Below, in pieces: positions 26,388-34,824 of a DNA stretch of 64,000 nt. The notes under the pieces are model-generated. The model did no database searches. It was not told the origin of the DNA and saw only the letters and a list, made by a program, of their open reading frames with translations. The stretch is from Alphaproteobacteria bacterium. GTDB lineage: Bacteria; Pseudomonadota; Alphaproteobacteria; UBA8366; GCA-2717185. A program made the translations under genes and the position numbers. The stretch is from NCBI GenBank assembly GCA_040905865.1, contig JBBDQU010000046.1:1-64000 (forward strand). Reading direction: 5' to 3'. Within the stretch, counting starts at the first letter, position 1, and every line of letters starts with the position of its first letter.

Positions 26388-27271
26388 CCCTTGTTTTCGA
26401 CCGTCGCTTCCTCGATGGCGTAATATTCGTCCAGCCCGATCGTGTCCTCGACATACTGGCGCAGTTCCACATTCTGTTCGGTGCTGAACCCGGAATAGAC
26501 GCCGGACTGTTTCATTTCCCGCAGGGCCTCGCGCGCGCCATTGACGGCGGCGAGCAGGAAGAGCTGCGCGTCGATGCAGGCGGCATAACCCATATCCTCC
26601 ATTTCCCGCAGCGAATAGACCGGGCGGCCGTCGCGGTTGCCGCGGCTCTGCACATAGACAAGCGGGATCGGCGACCTTTTGGGCGCGGCGCGCGCGGTTT
26701 CATCGTCCGTCGGGAACAGCAGCCCCATATCGGCCCCTTCCGCCGCGCCGATTTCCATCCGCCGGATCGCCACATCCAGCCCCTCGAAGCGGCAGGTATC
26801 GGTGCGGGCGATGATGACGAAATCCGGGTCCAGCTTGTCGCGCTCCTTGCAGGCCCAGCGGATCTTGTCGCCGAATTCCGCTTCGGGAATCGCGTGGGCC
26901 ACATACTTGTGGTAATGCGCGCGCTTGGGATAAAGCTGGTCCTCGATATGGACCCCGGCGATGCCGCCATTGATGAATTCGCGCACGGTTCGGGTCGCAT
27001 GCAGCGGTTCGCCGAAGGCGGCGCCCGCGTCGGCGATTACCGGCAGCGGGATCGACCGCGCCACGGCGGACGCCGTTTCGACCTGTTCGGTCAGGGTCAG
27101 CAGGGGTTCGCTGACCGCGCGGGACGCGCCGGTGACGAACCCGCCGACATAGGCGGCGTCAAACCCGACCTGCTGCACCATGCGGCCGCCGAACGGGTCA
27201 TAGACCGACGGCATGTACAGCAGCCCATCGCGTTTCAGCAGTTCCCTCAGTCGTTTTGTCGCCGTACCCAT
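26384..27271 (-). CDS. Isocitrate lyase / PEP mutase superfamily protein
   Basis: TIM-barrel carbon-carbon or carbon-phosphorus lyase of 295 aa. The usual DxDTGYG metal loop reads [11 protein letters not shown], and the KKCGH catalytic loop of isocitrate and methylisocitrate lyases reads [11 protein letters not shown], with no Cys. HIEDQ and FVIIARTD are kept. Loss of the Cys argues against isocitrate lyase and for the oxaloacetate decarboxylase/PEP-mutase-like branch; the activity is not assigned. It is convergent with glpK and divergent from a TauD gene. Confidence 0.83.
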   Translation of the reverse strand: MGTATKRLRELLKRDGLLYMPSVYDPFGGRMVQQVGFDAAYVGGFVTGASRAVSEPLLTLTEQVETASAVARSIPLPVIADAGAAFGEPLHATRTVREFINGGIAGVHIEDQLYPKRAHYHKYVAHAIPEAEFGDKIRWACKERDKLDPDFVIIARTDTCRFEGLDVAIRRMEIGAAEGADMGLLFPTDDETARAAPKRSPIPLVYVQSRGNRDGRPVYSLREMEDMGYAACIDAQLFLLAAVNGAREALREMKQSGVYSGFSTEQNVELRQYVEDTIGLDEYYAIEEATVENKG

Positions 27272-27360
27272 AATTGACTTTCCGCCCCCTATTGCCGAAC
27301 AATATTACCGGTCACATATGCGGACAGTATGCGCGTACCGTAGCAGAAGGAAAAGATCGA

Positions 27361-28431
27361 ATGCCGGAAGCGACCGCAAAATCGGAACCGAGCGCGGAAA
27401 ACCCGCAGCGCATCAACCTGCCCTGCGCCTGGTATGCCTCCGAAATGGAGGCGGACAAATCCTGGATCTGGCGGTTTCAGCCCGAACATCTGGAAGAACT
27501 GGACGCCGCCCTGCGGATTTCGAAGGAAAAGGGCCTGGCCGAACAGGACGTCACCAAAGCGGATTTCCCGCTGGACGGTTTTGCAAAGGTGCTGGATGCG
27601 TTGCTGGACGAACTGGAGTTCGGTCGCGGCGTGGTGCTGATGCGCGGGCTGCCGGTCGAAAAATACAGCCTTGAGGACCTGCGCCGACTCTATTGGGGGA
27701 TCGGCGCCCATATGGGCAAGACCATGTCGCAGAACATCAATGGCGAACACATGCAGGAAGTCCGCGACCACGGCTTCGACTACTCCAAGCCGGAACACCG
27801 CGGCAGCATGACCGCCGCCAAGCTGCGACCGCATTGCGACATCAGCGACGTGGTCGGGCTGCTCTGCGTGCGCCCGGCGAAAAGCGGCGGCGAAAGTACG
27901 CTGTGCAGTTCGATGACGATCTACAATGAAATCTTCGACCATCACCCGGAAATGCTGCCGGCGGCGCATCACGGCTACCGTTTCGACCTGGACGGCAAGG
28001 GCCCGACCGGTCACCCGAAGGAAGTCACCAACCCGCTGCCCGTATACAGCTGGTTCAAGGGGCAGTTGAGTTGCCGCTTCAACCAGAAAGCCATCGAAGA
28101 GGGTGCTGCCAAGATCGACGAACCGCTGACCAAGCTGCAGCAGGACACCATCCGTTTCATCGGCGAAACCGCGCTGCGGCCGGATGTGCAGATGTCGATG
28201 GATTTCCAGCCCGGCGATATCCAGTGGCTGAACAACTACGTCATCCTGCATTCGCGCACCGAATACGTGGATTATCCGGAACCGGACCGCAAGCGGCTGC
28301 TGCTGCGGTTATGGATCAACCACGCCAAGTCGCGGCCGCTGGACGATGCCTTCGCCAACAAGACGCTGATGGGTCCGCGCGTCGGCGTGAAGAAACGTCC
28401 GCCGACCTATCAGTTGAACGCCGCCGACTGA
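27361..28431 (+). CDS. TauD-like Fe(II)/2-oxoglutarate dioxygenase (long form)
   Basis: Clavaminate-synthase/TauD-type oxygenase of 356 aa. The iron site is LRPHCDISDVVGL (H and D) with the distal His in NNYVILHSRTEY and the Arg cluster DRKRLLLRLWIN after it. GDIQWLNN is typical of gamma-butyrobetaine-hydroxylase-like members, though the N-terminal GBBH zinc domain is absent. The ATG at 27361 follows AAGGA. It converges on the aminotransferase gene two bases away. The substrate is unknown. Confidence 0.88.
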   Translation: MPEATAKSEPSAENPQRINLPCAWYASEMEADKSWIWRFQPEHLEELDAALRISKEKGLAEQDVTKADFPLDGFAKVLDALLDELEFGRGVVLMRGLPVEKYSLEDLRRLYWGIGAHMGKTMSQNINGEHMQEVRDHGFDYSKPEHRGSMTAAKLRPHCDISDVVGLLCVRPAKSGGESTLCSSMTIYNEIFDHHPEMLPAAHHGYRFDLDGKGPTGHPKEVTNPLPVYSWFKGQLSCRFNQKAIEEGAAKIDEPLTKLQQDTIRFIGETALRPDVQMSMDFQPGDIQWLNNYVILHSRTEYVDYPEPDRKRLLLRLWINHAKSRPLDDAFANKTLMGPRVGVKKRPPTYQLNAAD

Positions 28432-28433
28432 AT

Positions 28434-29615
28434 TCAGGCTGTCGCGAGGTATTCCGACGCGGCGGTCACGCCGCCCTTTTCATGCGGAATGCCGCAGATC
28501 CCAAGGCTTGCCTCGACGGCGGCCAGCGCGCCGATGATCATCGGTTCGTTCACGAAGCCCATATGGCCGATGCGGAACGCCTTGCCGCGCGACTGGCCCA
28601 GCCCCGTGGCGATGGAGACATTGAACCGGTCGCGGCAGGTCAGGCGGAATTTTTCAATGTCATGCCCGCCATCGACCAGGATCGTGGTCACGGAATTCGC
28701 CGCCTCGCGCGGGTCGGCGGCATTCAGCGAAATGCAATTGCCCCGCGCCCAGACGGCGATGCAGCGCCGCACCGCTTCGGCCAGCCGGGCATGGCGGGCG
28801 AATGCGTTTTCCAGGCCTTCCTCGAACACCATGTCGAGCCCTTCGCGCAGCGCGAACAGCAGGTGTTCCGGCGGCGTACCGCAGAACCACTTGTAATAGG
28901 CCTCATCCTGGCGCCGTTTCCAGTCCCAGTAGAGCCGCGGCAGCGTCGCGTTGTCGGAAGCATCCAGCGCCTTTTGACTGACCGCGTTGAACGCGAGCCC
29001 CGGCGGCTGCATCAGACCTTTCTGCGACCCGCCGACCGCGACATCGACGCCCCATTCGTCCATGCGGAAATCGACCGTCGCCAGCGCCGCCACCGTATCG
29101 ACCATGAACAGGGCCGGATGGCCCGCATTGTCGATTGCACGTCGCATCGCCGGCAGGTCGCAGAGCAGGCTGGTAGCCGTATCGATATGGACCGTCAGCA
29201 CCGCCTTGATCCTGCGATCCGTATCCGCCCGCAGATGCGCTTCGACCGCATTTAGGTCTACGCCGTGGCGCCAGTCACCCGGCAGGGTCTCGACGACGAT
29301 GCCGAAGGCTTCGGCCATCTCCGCCCAGTTGATGGAGAAATGCCCCGCTCCCGGCACCAGAACATGGTCGCCGGGCGACAGGGCGTTGACGAGGGCCGCT
29401 TCCCAGGCGCCATGCCCGTTGCTGGCATAGATGATGACGTCGCCCGCCTCGGTGCGGAATACACGCTTGAGATCGACATAAATGCTGCGCAGCATTGCCA
29501 GGAATTCGGGCGTGGAGAAATCCACCGCCGGCTGGGCCATGGCGCGCAGCACCCGGTCGGGAATATTGGTCGGGCCCGGCGTGTGCAGGAAATTTCGGCC
29601 TCTTGAAAGCGTCAT
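28434..29615 (-). CDS. Class V aminotransferase (alanine/serine-glyoxylate type)
   Basis: PLP-dependent aminotransferase of 393 aa. HTPGPTNIPDRV at the start is typical of the serine-glyoxylate/alanine-glyoxylate group. SNGHGAWEAAL, VDTVAALATVDFRMDEW and the PLP-lysine motif GGSQKGLMQPPG follow. The likely role is glyoxylate amination with alanine, serine or an aminophosphonate. The ATG at 29615 is used because the earlier in-frame ATG adds a low-complexity basic tail. It is upstream-adjacent to an isomerase-like gene on the same strand. Confidence 0.88.
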   Translation of the reverse strand: MTLSRGRNFLHTPGPTNIPDRVLRAMAQPAVDFSTPEFLAMLRSIYVDLKRVFRTEAGDVIIYASNGHGAWEAALVNALSPGDHVLVPGAGHFSINWAEMAEAFGIVVETLPGDWRHGVDLNAVEAHLRADTDRRIKAVLTVHIDTATSLLCDLPAMRRAIDNAGHPALFMVDTVAALATVDFRMDEWGVDVAVGGSQKGLMQPPGLAFNAVSQKALDASDNATLPRLYWDWKRRQDEAYYKWFCGTPPEHLLFALREGLDMVFEEGLENAFARHARLAEAVRRCIAVWARGNCISLNAADPREAANSVTTILVDGGHDIEKFRLTCRDRFNVSIATGLGQSRGKAFRIGHMGFVNEPMIIGALAAVEASLGICGIPHEKGGVTAASEYLATA

Positions 29616-29698
29616 GGCGATTCGGTCCTTAACCCGTCCTGATGGCAGTGCATTCGGGCGATTCTCATGGCATTGGCGGCGCAACGCAAGGTTCGAAT

Positions 29699-30529
29699 TC
29701 AGGCGGCGTCCAGCAGCGGTAAAAACAGCGCCGCCGCCTCCCGAACCGCCGCCTCGACGGTCTGCCCGTCCCCCAGGGGCTGATGCACCGAAAACCAGCC
29801 GTCATAGCCGATTCGTTTCAGCGACCCGATAATCGGCGCGGGATCGATCCCGGCCGGATCCGCGAGGGCGGCAAACCGGACGCCAACGGCGCCCCGGCAG
29901 CGCGTGTTAAAGGTCATCGGTGAATCGGGGTCGAGACGGATGTTCTGGAAATAGACATTGCGCAGCCAGGGCGCCAGCCGCGCAATGGCATCGTCGCCAT
30001 ACGGGCCGCCGCAGGCCAGCATGTTGGCCGGTTCATAGGTGACGCCGAAATTGGCCCGGTCGATGCGTCGCAGCACCTCGACCGCGCCGTCCACGGTTTC
30101 GAACAGCGAGCCCCAGTGCATCTGGTGGCTGAGGGTCATGCTTCGCTCCGCCGCCTGGTCGGCGGCCCGCCGGGCGCGGGCGATATCGTCCTCGCCATGC
30201 ATCATGACCCGCAGCAATCCGCAGCCGAGTCCCGCAGCAAGGTCGAGATAGGGTGCAATGTTGTGCAGGGCGCGCGTCGCATCGGCATTGTTGATCGCGA
30301 GCGGCAGGTCCCCGGTCACCATGGACACCGGCAGACCAAGCCTGTCCAGAAGCGTCCGGACGGCGGTAACCCGCGCGGGCGACGTATCGACGGAAACCAC
30401 CGACGCCCGCATCGACAGGCCCTGGAACCCGGCATCGCGCGCCAGCGGCGCCAGATCCTCGATGGGGACGGCCGCGACATCTTTTCGTTTCGGCGATTCG
30501 GCAATCCGAACCGACAGCGACAGTTTCAT
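29699..30529 (-). CDS. Sugar phosphate isomerase/epimerase family protein (TIM barrel)
   Basis: Xylose-isomerase-like barrel of 276 aa. Key places are GFQGLSMRASVVSVD, the metal-site strands LLRVMMHGEDD and FGVTYEPANML, and the end strand GYDGWFSVHQP, giving Glu/Asp/His metal ligands. Members include hydroxypyruvate isomerase, inosose dehydratase and sugar epimerases. Position upstream of the aminotransferase on the same strand (about 85 bp apart) makes glyoxylate or hydroxypyruvate metabolism possible, but unproven. Confidence 0.8.
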   Translation of the reverse strand: MKLSLSVRIAESPKRKDVAAVPIEDLAPLARDAGFQGLSMRASVVSVDTSPARVTAVRTLLDRLGLPVSMVTGDLPLAINNADATRALHNIAPYLDLAAGLGCGLLRVMMHGEDDIARARRAADQAAERSMTLSHQMHWGSLFETVDGAVEVLRRIDRANFGVTYEPANMLACGGPYGDDAIARLAPWLRNVYFQNIRLDPDSPMTFNTRCRGAVGVRFAALADPAGIDPAPIIGSLKRIGYDGWFSVHQPLGDGQTVEAAVREAAALFLPLLDAA

Positions 30530-30559
30530 CGCGGCGACACCGTCATACCGCCGGCGGAA

Positions 30560-30985
30560 TCAGCCTGCCGAGGATTTCGCGACGGCTTTCACGGCCTGAA
30601 AGATCGACTTGCGCAGAGTCGGGCTCGCAACCTTCTGGTACGCCTGCACGAATTCCCGCACCTCCGGTTCGGTGAACGGATTTTCATCCTCATCGATCGC
30701 CGGATCGGTCGCCTGCGAGGCGGCCTTGATCTTGGTCGGCATCTCTTCGAAGAAATAGGAAACCGGCACGTCCAGTATCTGCGCGAATTCATGCAGTTTG
30801 CTGGCGCTGATTCTGTTCGCGCCCTTTTCGTATTTCTGGAACTGCTGGAAGGACAGCCCTACCTGTTCCGCCAGGAATGTCTGGCTGTAATCCATCATGA
30901 TGCGGCGTTGGCGCAGGCGCCGTCCGACATGCTGATCGATTTCGCGGACTTCGTCCCGTGTCAATTTATTCGAACCGCTTTCCAT
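30560..30985 (-). CDS. XRE-family transcriptional regulator
   Basis: DNA-binding protein of 141 aa. The HTH is at about residues 10-65: RLRQRRIMMDYSQTFLAEQV, SFQQFQKYEKGANRIS and KLHEFAQILDVPVSYFFEEM. The C-terminus (about 75-141) is a variable acidic then basic tail ending FQAVKAVAKSSAG. It is the common alphaproteobacterial SinR/PhyR-neighbour style repressor, with broad and mostly unknown targets. GAGGGA lies just upstream. Inverted repeats in the upstream region may be its own operator. Confidence 0.9.
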   Translation of the reverse strand: MESGSNKLTRDEVREIDQHVGRRLRQRRIMMDYSQTFLAEQVGLSFQQFQKYEKGANRISASKLHEFAQILDVPVSYFFEEMPTKIKAASQATDPAIDEDENPFTEPEVREFVQAYQKVASPTLRKSIFQAVKAVAKSSAG

Positions 30986-31235
30986 ATTTCCCTCAATTCA
31001 TTGTCTGCAATACACTGCGCCGCCAGCATGACTATCCACGATGTCAATTCGACATTCACACCGGGTCAAATCGTCCCTGAAGCCTCTCCTGACCATTCGT
31101 TATAGTCAATTTTGCGAATGTGTCACGACGATTAAACCATAGGAGGCTCGAAAACCCGTTTCCCTGATATGTGTCGCCGCCTATATTTTCGCAATCGCTG
31201 CCGCCCGCTTTTTCACAACGAACGATGGGAAACCG
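30986..31235. promoter_or_regulatory. Divergent intergenic region with small inverted repeats
   Basis: Between the XRE gene (minus) and the lyase gene (plus). Inverted repeats ATTG-TCTG-CAAT (31000-31011) and TGTC-AATTC-GACA (31042-31054) lie within 70 bp of the regulator start and are candidate operators. A good ribosome site (AGGAGG at 31141-31145) has no start codon at the right distance, so nothing is called from it. No promoter could be fixed. Confidence 0.35.
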
Positions 31236-32591
31236 ATGTCAAACCCAACCTCCATGCGTGTTTCCGACCCGGGCATCCGTTCGCTGTTCACCATCGAATC
31301 CCGCTGGCAGGCTTGGCTGGACGTCGAAGTCGCCCTGGCCCGCGCGGAGGCCGATCTGGGCGTCATTCCGGCCGAAGCGGTCCCCGAAATCGCCGCCAAG
31401 GCGAATCTGGCGCTGATGGACCGAAAGCGGATCGACGAAGGCCTGCGACAAACTGCCCATCCTATCGTCCCCCTGGTGTGGGAACTTTCGCGTATCTGCG
31501 ATGGCGATGCCGGGCATTACGTGCATTGGGGCGCCACGACCCAGAATATCGTACAGACCGGCGACCTGCTGATCCTGCGCCGGACGCACCGGATATTCCT
31601 GCGGCAGATCGCCGCCATCCTGCGTGAAATGGCCGACCTGGCGGAACGCACCAAAGATATGGCGCTACCGGGGCGCACGCACGGCCAGCATGCGGTGCCG
31701 GCCACGTTCGGCCTGAAGGTCGGCAACTGGATCGACGAAATCTGCCGCCATGTGGAACGGCTGCACGGGGTGGAACCGCGTATTTTCCGCGTGCTGCTGG
31801 GCGGCGCCGCCGGCACCATGGCCTCCTTCGACGGCAAGGGCATGGCGATTCAGGCCGGTGTCGCGAAATATCTCGACATGATTCCGATGGCGGCGCCGGC
31901 GCGGACCATCGGCGACCACCAGGCGGAATACATCGCCATCCTGGGGCTGCTCGCCGCGACGGCGGGCAAGATCGGTCGTGAAATCTACACGCTGATGAAA
32001 CAGGAATTCGGCGAGGTCGAGGAACCGGTGCCGCCCGGCACCGTCGGCAGCAGCACGATGCCGCAGAAGCGCAATCCCAAGCTGTCGCAGGATATTATCG
32101 CGGCCTCGGCGCAAATCCGGGCGCTGGTGCCGCTGGCGCTGGAATCGATGATGACCGAGCACGAGGCAGACCGGGCCAACTCGCTGATGATCCAGCACGC
32201 GACGGAGCAGGCCTGCATCGAAACCGGCGACATGCTGTCGCGAATTCACATGCTGATCGCCGGGCTGACCGTTTTTCCCGACCGCATGCGCCGCAACCTG
32301 GACCTGTCGGGCGGGTTGATCATGGGCGAGGCGCTGATGCTGTCGCTGGGCGCCAGTATCGGCCGCCAGGAAGCGCATGACGCGATCTACGACGCGGCGC
32401 AGGCCGCAGCGACAACCGGCGAATCCTTCGAAGCCCTGCTGGCGAAGAACCCGACCGTCAAGGCGCATATGACCCCGGCGCAGATCGCCGCGCTGCTGGA
32501 CCCGGCCGCCTATACCGGTGAATGCGCCGCCATCGCCGCGGCGCAGGCGGTCCACGCCCGCGAGGTCGCGGCGGATATCGACGCCGGATAA
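31236..32591 (+). CDS. Adenylosuccinate-lyase/fumarase-superfamily lyase
   Basis: Lyase of 451 aa with the superfamily signature GSSTMPQKRNPK at about 270-281, TGDLLILRRTHRIFL and GRTHGQHAVPATFG (catalytic His region). The sequence resembles the 3-carboxymuconate-cycloisomerase-like and ASL-like branch rather than housekeeping PurB, whose other pathway genes are absent here. It probably eliminates from a succinyl- or carboxy-containing substrate. GGGAAA precedes the ATG. It is divergent from the XRE regulator, which may control it. Confidence 0.85.
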   Translation: MSNPTSMRVSDPGIRSLFTIESRWQAWLDVEVALARAEADLGVIPAEAVPEIAAKANLALMDRKRIDEGLRQTAHPIVPLVWELSRICDGDAGHYVHWGATTQNIVQTGDLLILRRTHRIFLRQIAAILREMADLAERTKDMALPGRTHGQHAVPATFGLKVGNWIDEICRHVERLHGVEPRIFRVLLGGAAGTMASFDGKGMAIQAGVAKYLDMIPMAAPARTIGDHQAEYIAILGLLAATAGKIGREIYTLMKQEFGEVEEPVPPGTVGSSTMPQKRNPKLSQDIIAASAQIRALVPLALESMMTEHEADRANSLMIQHATEQACIETGDMLSRIHMLIAGLTVFPDRMRRNLDLSGGLIMGEALMLSLGASIGRQEAHDAIYDAAQAAATTGESFEALLAKNPTVKAHMTPAQIAALLDPAAYTGECAAIAAAQAVHAREVAADIDAG

Positions 32592-32700
32592 AGCCGGTCA
32601 TCCGCGCCAGCACGGCGTTGCGCGCCTGAAGATGCGGGCTGTGGCCGCTGTCGGGTGCCAGAAACGTCTGTACCGCACCGGCGCAGGGCGATCTGATGAC
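32590..32700 (-). pseudogene. Possible alpha/beta-hydrolase C-terminal remnant
   Basis: The minus strand reads AVQTFLAPDSGHSPHLQARN followed by AVLARMTGFI, which looks like the catalytic-His end (GHSPHL) of an alpha/beta hydrolase. No open frame extends upstream: stops are soon met, and it would run into the 3' end of the lyase gene. It is interpreted as a decayed hydrolase tail left beside the intact hydrolase gene downstream. The reading is by eye and modest in strength. Confidence 0.35.
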
Positions 32701-32859
32701 CCGGAATGGATATCATGGTCAAATCGGCAGCCTGATACATTGCGAATTCGGGATGTCGCGGGATCAATCGTGGCAGATCGTCCCTCAAATGGAGGTCAGG
32801 ATCAGACCGCCACTGTGGTACTATGACTTCAATCGGCGCATTCGGGGGAGGAATCGGAA

Positions 32860-33753
32860 ATTTTTGACGGATTCATTTTTGACGGATTCACAAGACAGCG
32901 TATCGATACGGGCGAGGTCGAGATAAACCTCGTCACCGCCGGCACGGGCGAACCGCTGCTGCTGCTGCACGGCTACCCGCAGACTCATGTCATCTGGCAC
33001 AAGGTCGCCCCGGTCCTGGCGGAGCATTTTACCGTGGTCGCCCCGGACATGCGCGGATACGGCGCCAGCGGCAAGCCGCCGGGCGGCGATGGCGGCATCC
33101 ACTACGCCAAGCGCGTCATGGCGGCGGACCAGGTCAGGGTCATGGCGGCGCTGGGTCATGACAGCTTTTTCCTGGCCGGGCATGACCGCGGCGGCCGCGT
33201 CGCCTACCGGCTGACCCTCGATCACCCGGAAAAGGTCCGGAAACTGGCGCTGCTCGACATCGTGCCGACGCTGGAGCAGTTCGAAAGCATGGGCAAGAGC
33301 GGATCCTTCGGCAGTTTCCACTGGTACCTGCTGGCCCAGCCGGCTCCGTTCCCCGAGGAACTGATCGGCCGCGATCCCGATTATTTCTGCCGCCACATGA
33401 TCGAGAGCATTTGCGGCACCCCCGGCGCGATTACCGACGCCGCCATGACCGCCTATCTGGACGCCTTCCGCGATCCGGATACCATCCGGGCCACCTGCGA
33501 CGATTACCGGGCCGGTTACGGGATCGACTGCGAAATCGACGCCGCCGACCGGGATGCGGGAAAGCAAATCGAATGCCCGCTGCTGGCCATGTGGGGCGCG
33601 CGCGGCCGTCCGCACAAGGCGCAGGGTGTCATCGCCACATGGCGAAAATGGGCAACCGACATGCGCGGCAAGGGGCTGGATTGCGGCCATTTCCTCCCCG
33701 AGGAAGCGCCGAAGGAAACAACCGATGAATTGCGCGCGTTCTTTAGCGGATGA
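32860..33753 (+). CDS. Haloacetate-dehalogenase-like alpha/beta hydrolase with apparent ATT start
   Basis: Hydrolase of about 297 aa. It has HGYPQTHVIWHKVAP, the nucleophile elbow AGHDRGGRVAYR (Asp nucleophile), FGSFHWYLLAQP and the catalytic His in DCGHFLPEEAP, all typical of haloacetate/fluoroacetate dehalogenases. Homologues begin MFDGFTRxRIDTG. Here the frame holds ATTTTTGACGGATTC twice in tandem and no ATG. GGGGGAGGA lies seven bases before the first ATT (32860), so initiation at ATT is likely. The first in-frame ATG (33034 or later) would delete the oxyanion-loop strand. Confidence 0.85.
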   Translation: MFDGFIFDGFTRQRIDTGEVEINLVTAGTGEPLLLLHGYPQTHVIWHKVAPVLAEHFTVVAPDMRGYGASGKPPGGDGGIHYAKRVMAADQVRVMAALGHDSFFLAGHDRGGRVAYRLTLDHPEKVRKLALLDIVPTLEQFESMGKSGSFGSFHWYLLAQPAPFPEELIGRDPDYFCRHMIESICGTPGAITDAAMTAYLDAFRDPDTIRATCDDYRAGYGIDCEIDAADRDAGKQIECPLLAMWGARGRPHKAQGVIATWRKWATDMRGKGLDCGHFLPEEAPKETTDELRAFFSG

Positions 33754-33808
33754 TTTCATGTCGAATCGCTGTAAAACATACCCTTTCGTCACCAGAATGG
33801 CCTGAACA

Positions 33809-34480
33809 ATGCCTCAACCGTTTCCGTTTCTCATAGCTGTCGTTATCCTTGTGGCGGGCACAGCGGTTTATGCGCTGATTACGCCGGATGCCCGGATATG
33901 GATCGACCAGTTTCCGGTCGAGGTCACTGTCATCGCCGGCGGATCGGCGACGGTGGTCGCGGTACTCGCGGCAATCGCGCTCGGCATCGGCAGCGGCGCC
34001 CGGTCCCGGCGCGACGAGGCGGAAACCGCCCGCATCGCCGAGGCGCGGGCGCTGGCCGCCGCAATACAGGGCGAGCTCACCGCGCTGAACCAGTGGCTGA
34101 TCGCCCGTACCGAGGCGCTGGAACGGCTGGCGCGCAACCAGCAGCTCGGCGCCAACCGTTCTGTCGAGGAACTGGAAATCCCGCGTTCCGCCGCCCGGAC
34201 GGTTTTCGAGGCCAATGCCAGCCGGTTGAACCTGCTGGGACCGGATCTGGCCAGCGCCACCGCATATTGCCACGCCGCGTTCGAACGGGCGGAATGGCAG
34301 CTTATCGCGACGCCCGAATTTTTCGACCGCCATGATATCGACGTGCTGCAGGCGATCAGCCGCAAGCTTGAAAAAACCACCCTGTATCTTGAGGCGTTCT
34401 CGGCCGGCGCCGTTGACCGGATAGCCGATGCGGACCGCAAGACGATCTTCGCACCGACCGCCATCGAACCGGGCCACTAG
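33809..34480 (+). CDS. Hypothetical protein with N-terminal membrane helices
   Basis: Protein of 223 aa. Two hydrophobic segments at about residues 6-25 (FLIAVVILVAGTAVYALIT) and 40-62 (VIAGGSATVVAVLAAIALGIG) are followed by a helical, charged domain with heptad-like pattern (ALAAAIQGELTALNQWLIAR, later LQAISRKLEKTTLYLEAFSA). No catalytic motif is seen. It may be a membrane-anchored coiled-coil scaffold or a sensor fragment. It is a single gene between the dehalogenase-like gene and the sRNA region. Confidence 0.7.
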   Translation: MPQPFPFLIAVVILVAGTAVYALITPDARIWIDQFPVEVTVIAGGSATVVAVLAAIALGIGSGARSRRDEAETARIAEARALAAAIQGELTALNQWLIARTEALERLARNQQLGANRSVEELEIPRSAARTVFEANASRLNLLGPDLASATAYCHAAFERAEWQLIATPEFFDRHDIDVLQAISRKLEKTTLYLEAFSAGAVDRIADADRKTIFAPTAIEPGH

Positions 34481-34576
34481 CGGACGCCCCGCGACTTGCG
34501 GACCGGCAGCCAGATTTCACAAAAAAGCCTTAATTGGGGCATTTCTGCACCATGAATGAGAACACATATGTATAGC

Positions 34577-34693
34577 CTGAGACCTCCCCTCTCAGCGAGG
34601 CTGACCGTCAGCCTCATACGGGTGATCCCCCACCGATCACCCGTTCTGGAGCGGTTGCCGGCCCACCCCCGGCAACCGCTCTTTTTCTTTTTT
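34577..34693 (+). ncRNA. Candidate small RNA: four hairpins, anti-Shine-Dalgarno loop, intrinsic terminator
   Basis: Four consecutive perfect inverted repeats without a coding frame. Hairpin 1 (34577-34595) is CTGAGA/TCTCAG with the seven-base loop CCTCCCC, which is complementary to GGGGAGG-type ribosome sites. Hairpin 2 (34597-34615) pairs GAGGCTGAC with GTCAGCCTC. Hairpin 3 (34619-34643) pairs CGGGTGATC with GATCACCCG. Hairpin 4 (34649-34681) has a 13-bp stem followed by T5-C-T6. The layout matches alphaproteobacterial regulatory sRNAs that expose CCUCC-type loops to block translation. The 5' end and expression are unknown. Confidence 0.7.
34649..34693 (+). terminator. Strong Rho-independent terminator
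   Basis: Stem GAGCGGTTGCCGG / CCGGCAACCGCTC, 13 perfect base pairs around the loop CCCACCC, followed by TTTTTCTTTTTT. It ends the candidate sRNA at 34577 and would also insulate the ccm operon from the upstream gene. Confidence 0.92.
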
Positions 34694-34735
34694 GGTCCGC
34701 CCCATATCGCCCCCCCGCCCGCGGGATACGGCGGT

Positions 34736-34824
34736 GTGCTATAGATCGGATCGCGTTTGCTGAATCGCCTCTGGCGATCCAGCAAACACGATCCGATCTA
34801 CCCTGTTGAAGATATCGCGGCACC
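34736..34824 (+). repeat. Palindromic repeat, A module plus linker
   Basis: Starts with GTGCTATA (the end motif of module B). A near-perfect palindrome follows at 34743-34799: arms AGATCGGATCG-GTTTGCTG-ATCGCC and their complement, loop TCT. The conserved linker TTGAAGATATCGCGGCACC then runs to 34824. The junction of B-end to A-start suggests the unit can be tandem. It lies 12 bp before the ccmA start and could shape the 5' end of the operon mRNA. Confidence 0.82.

Noticed and set aside
31141-31235. Short leader gene after AGGAGG at 31141
   Set aside because: No ATG or GTG at a suitable distance; the next in-frame start lacks support.
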